Part shown: positions 20,015-28,358 of the stretch, in pieces | How positions within the stretch are numbered: the first letter of the stretch is position 1 | Layout of the letters: each line of letters begins with the position of its first letter | Source: Sutterella faecalis | Lineage (GTDB): Bacteria > Pseudomonadota > Gammaproteobacteria > Burkholderiales > Burkholderiaceae_F | Assembly: GCF_006337085.1 (NCBI RefSeq) | Contig: NZ_CP040882.1 | Coordinates: 2,356,001 to 2,420,000, forward strand | Length of the DNA: 64,000 nucleotides | Direction: 5' to 3' | Program-made: the position numbers and the translations under genes | Notes under the pieces: model-generated | Seen by the model: the letters and a program-made list of their open reading frames with translations, nothing else | Told to the model about the DNA's origin: nothing | Database searches by the model: none

Positions 20015-20041
20015 GTAGGAATTTTTAGGGAAACGAAAGTG

Positions 20042-21250
20042 CTACTTCTTCTTCCCGTTCCGGGCTTCCCAGTCCTTTCTCAGATCCTTCGTGCGCGCAA
20101 TGGCGTCAGAGATCGCGTCCGCAGCGACTTCGTTGAAGCGCCACTGGGCGTCAAGGATTTCCTTCCCGCCCAGCCAGACGACGCCGGGGCGAACCTTCTT
20201 CACGGTCTTCCTGCGTTCGGTTGAAATTTCTTCGGCAAATGCGAGGCGGAGCGCATCGCGGTGCTGATTCAGAATGCCGAAGTCCGCGGAGCGCACTTCT
20301 TCGGGGAAGGTGAAGGAAAGGACGCGCGTGCCGTTGATGTAGCGCAGATCCCAGCGGGCGTTGGAGAGCTGCGACTTTCCTTCCTGCTGACAGAAAAGCG
20401 TGCCCTTCTTCACGCTCATGAGCTGGGCTTCGCCCGACTGGGCAACTTCCTGGAGCTTCCCCTTCACGCGCTTCGTCTGCTTGGTGATGGGTTTGGCAAA
20501 ACGCATGCCGACGGGTTCAGAGCGGCGGGTCGGGATGTAGCGCAGGCAGTAGGGGATGTCGCGCGTAAAGCGCTTTGAGAAGTTTTCGATCGAGTCGGAC
20601 CCCGTGAAGGCGGTCTTCGTGGGAACGAGCACTTCGTCGTTGTCAATCATCAGCATGGCGCGATAGCCGACCGCACCCTTGGGGAAGACGTAGCGGTTCG
20701 CGATGACGTAGCCCGACGGGGTTGCCGTATTCTGGCGCGTGACGAGGTAGGGGCCGATGGGAAGTCCCTCAAGGCTGTAGGCAACGAGCTTCACCTGGAG
20801 CGCGAGGGGTTTTCTGCCGCCCCCCTCAAACTGAATGACGACGCGGCCCTTGTTGCCCTGCGTCAGAAAGAGCGGACGCTGGGCGTCAAGGGGCGAACCG
20901 TTGCGCAGAATGGCTGCCGCGCCGCCGCCCCACGTAAAGCCGTGGCGGCTTCCGAGCGGGAAGTTTTCCTGCACGGCATAGCGGCCGTTGACGGCAATGT
21001 TGTCCTTGATGAAGAGCTGCGTGCGGATGTTGTCGTCGAAGTAGAAGAGGCCGGCGCCCTTGAAGGCGTCGATCGTCGGCATCGGCATCAGCACGGGTTC
21101 GGGCTTCTTCTTTTTCTGCGGCGCTTCGGAGGCGGGCACTGCGGAAGCTACCGGCGTGGAGGCGCACCCTGAGAGCAGAATCGAGGCTCCGGGAAGTGCA
21201 GCGCAAAGAGCCGCCGCGATGAGCGGGCGGCGGGAGAGCTTAAGAGACAT
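20042..21250 (-). CDS. Predicted lipoprotein of unknown function
   Basis: 402 residues. Start at 21250 chosen because MSLKLSRRPLIAAALCAALPGASILLSGC is a typical lipoprotein signal with lipobox LSGC (Cys about residue 29). A Ala/Ser/Lys/Pro linker with KKKKPEP follows, then a beta-rich body with GFTWGGGAAAILRNG, KGRVVIQFEGGG and LPIGPYLVTRQNTATPSGYVIANRY; the C-terminus is basic. I do not recognise the family. The basic cluster after the lipid anchor and the absence of Asp at +2 suggest outer-membrane sorting. Monocistronic, with its own terminator. Confidence 0.7.
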   Translation of the reverse strand: MSLKLSRRPLIAAALCAALPGASILLSGCASTPVASAVPASEAPQKKKKPEPVLMPMPTIDAFKGAGLFYFDDNIRTQLFIKDNIAVNGRYAVQENFPLGSRHGFTWGGGAAAILRNGSPLDAQRPLFLTQGNKGRVVIQFEGGGRKPLALQVKLVAYSLEGLPIGPYLVTRQNTATPSGYVIANRYVFPKGAVGYRAMLMIDNDEVLVPTKTAFTGSDSIENFSKRFTRDIPYCLRYIPTRRSEPVGMRFAKPITKQTKRVKGKLQEVAQSGEAQLMSVKKGTLFCQQEGKSQLSNARWDLRYINGTRVLSFTFPEEVRSADFGILNQHRDALRLAFAEEISTERRKTVKKVRPGVVWLGGKEILDAQWRFNEVAADAISDAIARTKDLRKDWEARNGKKK

Positions 21251-21425
21251 CAATGAGGCTCCGGGGAGAAGTGCAGGCTTAAAGCGCTTCTCCCTCAAGA
21301 AATGGAAGTGACAGTTTCCGTAATTATGGCGGGCGGACGGGCGATTGCAAGCGCTCTCGCAGCTGAAATATCAGGGATAACACCACCCCTGAAACCTGTT
21401 ACGCCGCCATGCAGTTTCTGGTCCT

Positions 21426-22919
21426 TTAATCCCAGGCTTCCTTCGGGTTCTGCCAGACGTCCTCGGGGTAGCGCACAACGCGTCCGGGGTTGAGGATTCC
21501 CTCGGGGTCGAAGACGCCCCTCAGTTTCTTCATGAGCTCAAGTTCAAGCGGATCCTTCGTGCGCTCGAGCACCTGGATCTTGGCGCCGACACCGTGCTCA
21601 GCGGCGACCGATCCTCCGAACTTCACGACCTCATCGTTGACGAGCCGATGGATTTCGCGCTCGTGCGCCTTCCAGTAGCCGGGCCCGAAGTCCGGCTTGC
21701 TGCCGAGGTTGAAGTGAAGGTTCCCGTCGCCGTAGTGCCCGAAGATCATGGGAAGGAGCCAGGGGGCTTCAGTTTCAAAACGCACGTAGGTTTCTTCGAT
21801 GAAGGCGCAGAGACTCCCTCTCGGCACGCTGATGTCGTTCTTGATGTTGCCGCCCGATGCACGGACTGCAGTCGGGATCTCCTCGCGGAGGGTCCAGAGG
21901 GCTTCGGCCTGCGTTTCCGTCTGGGCAATGGCGGCGTCGGCGAGTGTTCCGTCCTCAAAGAGGGGCGAAAGGGCATCCGTGAGGCTCTCGGCAAACGCTT
22001 CCGGATCCTCGCGCTTCGTGTAGGAGAGGTCGAAGAGCACCATCCAGTCGGAAGGCTCTATGGGCGCCTTTCTCCCCGCGGCAATGACGGGCTCAAGCGC
22101 GGGCTTTGAAATGAGTTCGAAGGCCGTGAGCGAGGGGCCGGCAAAATCTTCGAGCGTCGTGAAGAGCTTTTCGACGGCGCGGAGTTCCCCCAGAGAGGCA
22201 AAGACTGTAATGCGCCCGGCAGGGAGCGCCGAAAGATCGAGCACTGCCTTCGTGATGACGCCGAGCGTTCCTTCGGACCCGATGAAGAGGTCCTTGAGAT
22301 CGTAGCCTGCATTGTCTTTCCGTACGCTTCTCATGAGGTTGAGGATCCGGCCGTCCGCGAGCACAACCTCAATTCCGAGGCAGTTGCGTCTGGCCATCCC
22401 GTAGCGGACGACATGGACGCCCCCGGCATTGGCGGCGAGCATGCCGCCGATCTGGGCCGTGCCCTGGGCGGCGAACGAGACAGGGAAGAGCTTCCCGGCT
22501 TCCCTGGCCGCCGCCTGGACGCGCTCAAGCACGGCGCCCGCCTCGACCGTCATCGTGCCGTTGACGGCGTCGATCCCGAGGATGCGGTTCATGCGGGAGA
22601 GCTGCAGGATCAGGGTTCGCGCATTCAGAGGGCTCTCCGGATTGGGAGTCGCGCCGCCCACCGTCGACGTGTTTCCGCCCTGGGGAATGACGACGAGATG
22701 GCTTCTGGAGGCGAAGCGAAGGATTTCAGCAACCTCTTCGGGCGTCCCCGGACGAAGGAGCGCAAGCGCTTCGCCCTGGCGGCGCCGGCGGGAATCGAGC
22801 GACGCGGCTTTGATTTCTCCCGCATCCGTGATGACGTGGTCGGCGCCGAGGCGGTCGGAAAGCTCGCGAAGCAGGCGCAGGCGATCCTCTTCAGAAAGGG
22901 TGGAAATGGTGGAACTCAT
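21426..22919 (-). CDS. FAD-linked oxidase, GlcD / D-2-hydroxyacid dehydrogenase type
   Basis: 497-residue flavoprotein oxidising a D-2-hydroxyacid (D-lactate, glycolate or D-2-hydroxyglutarate class). N-terminal FAD_binding_4 domain (LRPGTPEEVAEILRFASRSHLVVIPQGGNTSTVGGA; FIGSEGTLGVIT) and C-terminal FAD-oxidase_C domain with metal-binding FGHYGDGNLHFNL and the end motif AAEHGVGAKIQVLERTKDP. No iron-sulfur GlcF-like partner is adjacent, which favours a stand-alone D-2-hydroxyglutarate/D-lactate dehydrogenase. The 127 bp between this gene and the lipoprotein contains nothing clear. Confidence 0.88.
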   Translation of the reverse strand: MSSTISTLSEEDRLRLLRELSDRLGADHVITDAGEIKAASLDSRRRRQGEALALLRPGTPEEVAEILRFASRSHLVVIPQGGNTSTVGGATPNPESPLNARTLILQLSRMNRILGIDAVNGTMTVEAGAVLERVQAAAREAGKLFPVSFAAQGTAQIGGMLAANAGGVHVVRYGMARRNCLGIEVVLADGRILNLMRSVRKDNAGYDLKDLFIGSEGTLGVITKAVLDLSALPAGRITVFASLGELRAVEKLFTTLEDFAGPSLTAFELISKPALEPVIAAGRKAPIEPSDWMVLFDLSYTKREDPEAFAESLTDALSPLFEDGTLADAAIAQTETQAEALWTLREEIPTAVRASGGNIKNDISVPRGSLCAFIEETYVRFETEAPWLLPMIFGHYGDGNLHFNLGSKPDFGPGYWKAHEREIHRLVNDEVVKFGGSVAAEHGVGAKIQVLERTKDPLELELMKKLRGVFDPEGILNPGRVVRYPEDVWQNPKEAWD

Positions 22920-23020
22920 GAGTCAGGAGCCTGAAGGAAAGGAGGGAAGGAGAGCGGTTGTCGGGAAAGCCGCCTCGGGGGAAAGCTTTCAAATTAGAGC
23001 GCATCCGAAGCCCAAAATGC

Positions 23021-23053
23021 AAAAAGGCCGCGGGAAAAATTCCAGCGGCCTTT
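23021..23053 (-). terminator. Terminator of adk
   Basis: On the minus strand AAAGGCCGC and GCGGCCTTT arms around a 13-base loop are followed by TTGCATTTT. It lies 74 bp after the adk stop. Confidence 0.75.
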
Positions 23054-23126
23054 CTTGGAGCGGGGCTTGGGGAAGCTTCCGAAATCCTAAGTAAACAAGA
23101 GGGTTTCAGAAGTTCCCGGCTGCCAG

Positions 23127-23780
23127 TTAGGCAAGCGCCTTGAAGACGCGTTCCGTGATCGCATCGATGGAGCCCAGGCCCGAGATCGAACGATACTTCG
23201 GCGCATCAGCGGCACCCGACTTGGCGAGCTCTTCATAGAAGCCCACGAGCGCTTCGGTCTGGTCGTGATAGACCTTGAGGCGCTTCAAAACGACTTCCTC
23301 GCGATCGTCGTCGCGCTGCACGAGGGGTTCGCCCGTTTCGTCGTCCTTGCCTTCAACCTTCGGCGGGTTGTACTTGACGTGGTACGTGCGGCCGGAAGCC
23401 GGATGCACGCGGCGGCCGGACATGCGCTCGACGATTTCGGCGTCAGGAACGCTGATTTCGAGAACGTAGTCGATCGGCACGCCCGCGTCGCGCAGAGCCT
23501 GAGCCTGCGGGATCGTGCGGGGGAAGCCGTCAAAGAGGGCGCCGTTCGCGCAGTCGGGCTGCGAGAGGCGTTCCTTGACGAGGCCGATGATGATGTCGTC
23601 GGAGACGAGCTGGCCCTTGTCCATCACTTCCTTGGCGGCAAGACCGAGGGGCGTGCCCGCCTTCACGGCGGCGCGAAGCATGTCGCCCGTCGAGATCTGC
23701 GGAATGCCGAACTTCTGGCAGATGAACTTGGCCTGCGTGCCCTTGCCCGCACCCGGCGGTCCGATAAGAATAAGGCGCAT
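23127..23780 (-). CDS. adk: Adenylate kinase
   Basis: Converts ATP + AMP to 2 ADP. 217 residues, the long LID form, starting MRLILIGPPGAGKGTQAKFICQ with the P-loop at residues 7-15; PRTIPQA and the LID segment RRVHPASGRTYHVKYNPPKVEG are present; the LID lacks zinc cysteines. The start at 23780 is preceded by AGGAGTTCATCAGA on the minus strand. In many Burkholderiales adk directly follows kdsB; here 3.5 kb of other genes lie between them. Confidence 0.96.
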   Translation of the reverse strand: MRLILIGPPGAGKGTQAKFICQKFGIPQISTGDMLRAAVKAGTPLGLAAKEVMDKGQLVSDDIIIGLVKERLSQPDCANGALFDGFPRTIPQAQALRDAGVPIDYVLEISVPDAEIVERMSGRRVHPASGRTYHVKYNPPKVEGKDDETGEPLVQRDDDREEVVLKRLKVYHDQTEALVGFYEELAKSGAADAPKYRSISGLGSIDAITERVFKALA

Positions 23781-24088
23781 TCTGATGAACTCCTGAAAAT
23801 GAAACGTTGAGGGCGCGCATGCGGGCATGCGCATGATCGTCCGAAGAGAATCCTAGAATTCTACCCCTCACGGGAGATGCCGGAAAATTTCTGCAGACTC
23901 CGGAGCCCTGTCTTTAGACGCCAGGCGGAGAGAATCAGACCGTTTTTCTTCAATCGCTCTACGGAAAAATGATTGTTTTGGAGAAAGAAATAACGAAATC
24001 AGGCAATTTCGCAGGAACGATCAAAGCGAAAATAGCACTGCATCCCGATCCCATTTTGTCTTTTTCCTGAAGAGGAGCGCTTCAACCC

Positions 24089-25216
24089 ATGGCTCAGATC
24101 AGTTCCGGCCGCCGCAGACTGATTCGAGGCGGAATAGCCTTTCTTGGACTCGCAGCGGTTTCCGCCGCTGCGGGCGGAACCGTCATGACGAGACCTGACT
24201 TTGGCGGAAAGCCCGAGGGCGAGCGCTTGAGACGCATGATGGCGTCTCCCCACTGGGCGGAGGGGCAGTTCCAGAATCTCGACCCGATGGCGGCGCCCCC
24301 TGCGGACCGCTCGCAGTTCGAGATCATGAGCGAGTTTCTTTTCGACCGGAATCCGGCGCGGTTCCCCGTCGGAATCCTGCCGCACATGAAGACGAACCTC
24401 GCTCAACTCCCTCAGAACCAGTTCGTCTGGCTCGGGCACTCGGGGTTCTTCCTCCGGATGGAAGGGGTTTCGGTCATCATTGATCCGGCGCTTCATCAGG
24501 CATTTCCGCTCCCCGGCTTCTATAAGCCTTTTCCCGGGGCGGATGCGTATCAGCCTCAGGATCTTCCGGCTGCAGACCTCTTAGTCATCACGCACGATCA
24601 CTACGACCATCTCGACTACGAGACCGTGCGGGAGCTCAAGTCCCGCGTCAAAAGAGCCGTCTGCCCCCTGGGCGTCGGCGCGCACCTCGAGGCCTGGGGA
24701 TGGGAGCCCGAGTGCATCACGGAGCTCGACTGGTTCGAGGCGACGAAGGCGGGTCCCCTCACGATTACGGCGCTCCCCTCGCAGCATTTTTCCGGCCGGA
24801 CCTTCAGACGCAACGAAACGCTTTGGGCGGGCTACATGTTTTCTGCGAACGGCGTGAACGTCTATCACTCGGGCGACACGAGCTGGGGTAGACACTTTGC
24901 GCAGATCCGGGAAATGTTCCCGCAAATCGACATTGCGCTCCTTGAAGACGGGCAGTACAACGAGGACTGGCCGGGCGTTCATCTGCTTCCCAAAGCCTGG
25001 GGAGAGGCGCTTGAAGTCATTCGCCCGGAAGCGGTGCTCGCCATGCACAATTCCAAGTTCTGCTTAAGCCGTCACTCGTGGCAGGAACCGCTCGAACGGG
25101 CGCTTGCAACCACAAGGGAGGAAGGCTTTTCGCTCCTCACGCCTGAGATCGGCGAGGCGGTGGCGCTCGATCCTGCGCTGAGAAAGAGCACCCGGGAGTG
25201 GTGGAAGACGGCGTGA
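24089..25216 (+). CDS. Exported metallo-beta-lactamase-fold hydrolase (UlaG / NAPE-PLD-like)
   Basis: 375 residues. The N-terminus MAQISSGRRRLIRGGIAFLGLAAVSAAAGG resembles a Tat signal (twin Arg in GRRRLIRG) or a membrane anchor. The body has FVWLGHSGFFLRMEGVSVIIDP, the metal motif ITHDHYDHLD (HxHxDH), SQHFSGRTF, YHSGDTSWG and a final MHNSKF histidine, the pattern of NAPE-PLD-like lipid or phosphodiester hydrolases and of UlaG. The substrate is unknown. It is alone between adk and Fic and ends in its own terminator. The 254 bp before it hold only promoter-like AT-rich DNA. Confidence 0.85.
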   Translation: MAQISSGRRRLIRGGIAFLGLAAVSAAAGGTVMTRPDFGGKPEGERLRRMMASPHWAEGQFQNLDPMAAPPADRSQFEIMSEFLFDRNPARFPVGILPHMKTNLAQLPQNQFVWLGHSGFFLRMEGVSVIIDPALHQAFPLPGFYKPFPGADAYQPQDLPAADLLVITHDHYDHLDYETVRELKSRVKRAVCPLGVGAHLEAWGWEPECITELDWFEATKAGPLTITALPSQHFSGRTFRRNETLWAGYMFSANGVNVYHSGDTSWGRHFAQIREMFPQIDIALLEDGQYNEDWPGVHLLPKAWGEALEVIRPEAVLAMHNSKFCLSRHSWQEPLERALATTREEGFSLLTPEIGEAVALDPALRKSTREWWKTA

Positions 25217-25285
25217 GCGGCGTTCGAGGATTCAGGGAGCCATCGGGCGAAGATGGATCCGGAGGTTCTTTAAGGCTATAGAGAG

Positions 25286-25326
25286 ACGGAGGCCCGGCGG
25301 CAAGCTGAAGCCTCCGTTCCTTTTAT
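25286..25326 (+). terminator. Terminator of the metallo-hydrolase gene
   Basis: Arms ACGGAGGC and GCCTCCGT around a 16-base loop, followed by TCCTTTTATT. Confidence 0.75.
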
Positions 25327-25331
25327 TCCCA

Positions 25332-25565
25332 GATGGGGCGTTACGGCACTCTCCGACAAAGACGCATTCGAAGGATGTCCGCGAGAACGTGATCCGCATG
25401 CGGCTTTCCGGCATCTCCTGGGCGGAGCTCACCAAACGCACCGGCATTTCCGCGAGCACAGCGAGAAAGTGGGTGAACGACTACTGCACCCGCAGAGGCG
25501 TGCGTCCGCAGCTTCTCGTGCCCGGGATCCGATCTGACGGGGGAACCTTGTCTTCGAAAGAATGA
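25332..25565 (+). pseudogene. Helix-turn-helix remnant, transposase-like
   Basis: In one frame the DNA reads DGALRHSPTKTHSKDVRENV, then IRMRLSGISWAELTKRTGI, then SASTARKWVNDYCTRRGVR, and ends at the TGA 25563-25565. SGISWAELTKRTGISASTARKWV is a good helix-turn-helix of the kind at the start of transposases or small regulators. There is no proper start for a complete protein (GTG 25389 and ATG 25398 lie inside the motif region). Likely the relic of a mobile element or lost regulator. Confidence 0.45.
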
Positions 25566-25716
25566 CGGCAGGATCCCGCGCTGCAGCAGGCTTCGTACGC
25601 CCGGGTGAGAGCAGCTGAGTGAGGGAATCATGGTGAGTTGAAAGCGAACTTTGTACCGTTCTTACAGTTTTTCCGTGGCTCAATCTGGATCAAATATTTA
25701 ATCTAACATCGAAAAT

Positions 25717-25787
25717 TTCACTGCAGTACAGTGAATCTAAGATGTACGTTAAAAATCTTACAATCTAACGGTTAGATCCGTTAGATT
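25717..25787. repeat. Two inverted repeats in an AT-rich patch
   Basis: TTCACTG/CAGTGAA around CAGTA (25717-25735), and AATCTAACGG/CCGTTAGATT around TTAGAT (25762-25787). ATCTAAC also occurs at 25701-25707. The patch 25640-25790 is much richer in AT than its surroundings. No gene starts next to it: the Fic gene ends about 100 bp to the right. The remaining part of 25566-25891 is otherwise empty. Confidence 0.75.
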
Positions 25788-25891
25788 CCGCATGAGATGA
25801 CAGCCATGCCGGAAATTCCCTCGTGCGAAAGCCCGGTACTCGAATGCAAGTCCCGCCATGAGGTCCGGGCGGTTTTCTCTGAAGGCGCGGG

Positions 25892-27052
25892 CTACTTCAG
25901 AAGCTCCAAGAGCTTCGTGAAGCTGTAGAGAGCCGGCCGGCGTCCCCTGCCGGGTTCGATTTTGCGGATGGCTCCCGATTCCTCAAGCCTCCTGATCAGA
26001 AGCACCATGCCTTGCTTCGAGATGTGCTCGCGGCATTCTTCATGCAGTTTGGGGAGCGTAAAGACGGGGTTCGCGAAAACATAGTCGAGGATGGCGATCG
26101 CGAGCGGCTCCTTTGTTTCACTGGCGAAAATCGCTTTGGATTCCTCATAGAGCCCGACCATGGTTGCGAGGAGCTTCGCGTTCGAACGGCTCTCTTCCTC
26201 AACGGCTGTCAAAAAGAATGAGATCCAGGGATCCCAGCGCTTTTCCCGGGAGATGAGGCCGAGCGCGGCGTAATAGTCCGCTCTGTGCGACAGCAGATAC
26301 GGACTGATGAAGAAGCAGTCGGTGTGGAGAACTCCCTTCATCGCGAGGAACAATGAAATGAGCAGCCGCCCCATGCGGCCGTTGCCGTCGGTGAACGGGT
26401 GGATCAGCTCAAACTGAGCATGCATGATCGCCGCCTGAACGAGGGGATTCATGTCAGTGCGTGCAAGGAACTGCAGCCAGTTCTCAAGAAGCTCCTGAAG
26501 ATGCAGAGGAGCCGGCGGAATGTAGACGGCATGTTTGATGCCGGCCCCAGGCCTCCCGATATGAACCTGAACATTTCGGAACGCTCCCGGCTTTTTCTCT
26601 CTGCTTCCGGCGCCGTCGAGCAGCATGGCGTGAAGATCCTTAATCAGAGACAAGGTGATGGGCGTGCCTCCTCGTACGGCACAGATGCCTTCAGCCATCG
26701 CTTTCCGGCAATTGAGGACTTCCATCACGTCGTCCCGTCTCGAGAGTGGAGGAACGACGCCGGCCTGGGCGCCCGCGACTTCATCGAACGTTGTCGCCGT
26801 GCCTTCAATGAGGTTCGAGGCTTGAGCTTCCTTCAGCAACCAGGTAGAACAGAGGTGATCCCTCCTCGCGAAAGCCTCCGTCATCCCGTCAAGACGACAC
26901 AAGGCCGCAGCGGCCGCAAATTCGCGAAAACTGTCGGATGACCAGGGCAGTGGCTCGCCCGCAAGGGGAAGCCGGGGAAGATTGAAGGGGGGCGGCATAT
27001 GACGGGAGAGGCAGAGATCGCTTGGGGCCTGAGGCATCCTCAGAAGACGCAT
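25892..27052 (-). CDS. Fic family protein (AMPylase type, N-terminal inhibitory helix)
   Basis: Fic enzymes transfer AMP or related groups to target proteins. 386 residues: N-terminal Fic_N-like region, the inhibitory motif SNLIEG in KEAQASNLIEGTATTFDEV (fits [S/T]xxxE[G/N], about residue 80), the catalytic core with HPFTDGNGRMGR at about 218-229 (full HPFxDGNGRxxR), and a C-terminal winged-helix segment (KLHEECREHISKQGMVLLIRRLEESGAIRKI). This is the class with its own inhibitory helix, often auto-regulated. An in-frame ATG at 26998 (MPPPFNLPRLPL) is a plausible shorter start. A 34-bp inverted repeat lies 43 bp upstream. Confidence 0.9.
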   Translation of the reverse strand: MRLLRMPQAPSDLCLSRHMPPPFNLPRLPLAGEPLPWSSDSFREFAAAAALCRLDGMTEAFARRDHLCSTWLLKEAQASNLIEGTATTFDEVAGAQAGVVPPLSRRDDVMEVLNCRKAMAEGICAVRGGTPITLSLIKDLHAMLLDGAGSREKKPGAFRNVQVHIGRPGAGIKHAVYIPPAPLHLQELLENWLQFLARTDMNPLVQAAIMHAQFELIHPFTDGNGRMGRLLISLFLAMKGVLHTDCFFISPYLLSHRADYYAALGLISREKRWDPWISFFLTAVEEESRSNAKLLATMVGLYEESKAIFASETKEPLAIAILDYVFANPVFTLPKLHEECREHISKQGMVLLIRRLEESGAIRKIEPGRGRRPALYSFTKLLELLK

Positions 27053-27094
27053 CTTGTCTTAACAGAAAGGCATCCTGAGTTCATGAAAGGCGCG

Positions 27095-27128
27095 TTGCGT
27101 ACACTAAAACATCATTTAGTGTACGCAA
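27095..27128. promoter_or_regulatory. Inverted repeat (operator candidate) before Fic
   Basis: Perfect 14-bp arms TTGCGTACACTAAA and TTTAGTGTACGCAA around ACATCA. Placed 43-97 bp upstream of the possible Fic starts. Could be a repressor site or a transcribed hairpin; the lack of a T-run favours a protein site. Confidence 0.7.
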
Positions 27129-27210
27129 GCGGTTTTATCTCAACCGGAGTTGGTTTTTGCTTGAGTCAACTCTATGGAAGAAAGCGGGTCTGCACTGAAA
27201 TCAAAACGCC

Positions 27211-27243
27211 AAACGGCGCACCCGCTGACGGAATGCGCCGTTT
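27211..27243 (-). terminator. Hairpin after kdsB, probable terminator
   Basis: Perfect 10-bp arms AAACGGCGCA and TGCGCCGTTT around 13 bases; on the minus strand the stem is followed by GGCGTTTTGATTT, a weak T-tract. Lies 45 bp after the kdsB stop. Confidence 0.55.
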
Positions 27244-27287
27244 GCATGGAGCCATCAGAAGCGTGCGAACGCTTCCATTGAAGCGTC

Positions 27288-28058
27288 TTACGCCCCGAGG
27301 CGGGCCTTGAAGACCTCTCTTACGCGCTCGAGATCCGCTTCGGTATCCACGCCCGCAGGGAGCGCTTCATCGAGCACCAAAACGGCAATCTTTTCGCCGT
27401 TCCAGAGGGCGCGCAGCTGCTCGAGGCTTTCCGTCTCCTCAATCGGAGCGGGCGGAAGCGTCGGGAACTTTTCGAGGAACGCAACGCGATAGGCGTAGAG
27501 CCCGAGGTGATGAAGGGGCTTGAAGCCTTCGGGGAGCTTCGACTGGTCTTTCCGGAAGGCATCGCGCGGCCACGGAATCGGAGCGCGCGAGAAGGTGAGG
27601 GCATTCCCCCGGGCATCGAGCTCAACCTTGACGACATTGGGGCTGAAGAAGTCCTCGATCGACGTGAGCGTGTGAGCTGCCGTGGCAATCGCGCATTCGG
27701 GGCGGGAGGCAAGGAGTTCGGCCGCTTCGTTCACAACGTTGGCGGGCATCAGGGGCTCGTCGCCCTGAACGTTCACGACGATTTCATCGGGACCGAGTCC
27801 GAGGAGGCGCGCGGCTTCCGCGAGGCGGTCCGTGCCGGTCGGATGGTCGGGCGACGTGAGAACGGCTTCAACGCCCGCAGCACGGCAGGCTTCAAGAATC
27901 GCCTCATGGTCGGTCGCAACAGCGACGCGGGCGGCCTTCGTGCGGCGGGCGGCTTCAGCGACGCGCACGATCATGGGTTTCCCGAGAATGTCCTTCAGGG
28001 GCTTTTCGGGAAGGCGCGTCGACTTCATGCGCGCCGGAATGATGATGGTGAAGCTCAT
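27288..28058 (-). CDS. kdsB: 3-deoxy-manno-octulosonate cytidylyltransferase
   Basis: Activates Kdo as CMP-Kdo for lipopolysaccharide synthesis. 256 residues starting MSFTIIIPARMKSTRLPEKPLKDILGKPMI, with VATDHEAI, TSPDHPTGTDRLAEAA, VNVQGDEPLMP and LGLYAYR motifs. The start at 28058 fits the family; reading open to 28085 adds nine residues. Downstream of the Trm112-like gene and lpxK in the same direction, the conserved betaproteobacterial order. Confidence 0.96.
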   Translation of the reverse strand: MSFTIIIPARMKSTRLPEKPLKDILGKPMIVRVAEAARRTKAARVAVATDHEAILEACRAAGVEAVLTSPDHPTGTDRLAEAARLLGLGPDEIVVNVQGDEPLMPANVVNEAAELLASRPECAIATAAHTLTSIEDFFSPNVVKVELDARGNALTFSRAPIPWPRDAFRKDQSKLPEGFKPLHHLGLYAYRVAFLEKFPTLPPAPIEETESLEQLRALWNGEKIAVLVLDEALPAGVDTEADLERVREVFKARLGA

Positions 28059-28085
28059 GCGTAAAACCTCTTCGATCCTATGCAC

Positions 28086-28337
28086 TCAGAACTGACCGGG
28101 GCGCGGGGCCTTGCCGGAGAGTCGCTCAGCCTCGAGCTTAACCTTCGCGGCTTCCTCGTCCGAAAGCTTTCGTGCGTCCTGAGGGATCATCATGGGAATG
28201 CCGTCCTGAATCGGGAAGGCAAGCGCGCAGGCAGGGCAGAGAAGTTCCTCGGGCGAGGCGGCGGCTTCGGATTTGCCGGCAATGAGCTTTCCCTTGCAGA
28301 CGGGACAGACCAAAAAATCGGGGATGCGCTGGGTCAT
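28086..28337 (-). CDS. Trm112-like zinc-ribbon protein (YcaR/UPF0434)
   Basis: 83-residue protein with CPVCKGKL and CPACALAFPIQDGIPMMIPQDAR, the four-cysteine zinc-ribbon of the Trm112/UPF0434 family. The usual neighbours lpxK and kdsB are on each side. Function in bacteria is not settled; a role as activator of a methyltransferase is proposed for eukaryotic Trm112. Confidence 0.93.
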   Translation of the reverse strand: MTQRIPDFLVCPVCKGKLIAGKSEAAASPEELLCPACALAFPIQDGIPMMIPQDARKLSDEEAAKVKLEAERLSGKAPRPGQF

Positions 28338-28358
28338 GGATGTCTTTTGAAAGAAAAA

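Noticed and set aside
27095..27128. Rho-independent terminator in front of Fic
   Set aside because: The stem is followed by no T-run on either strand; an operator is more likely.
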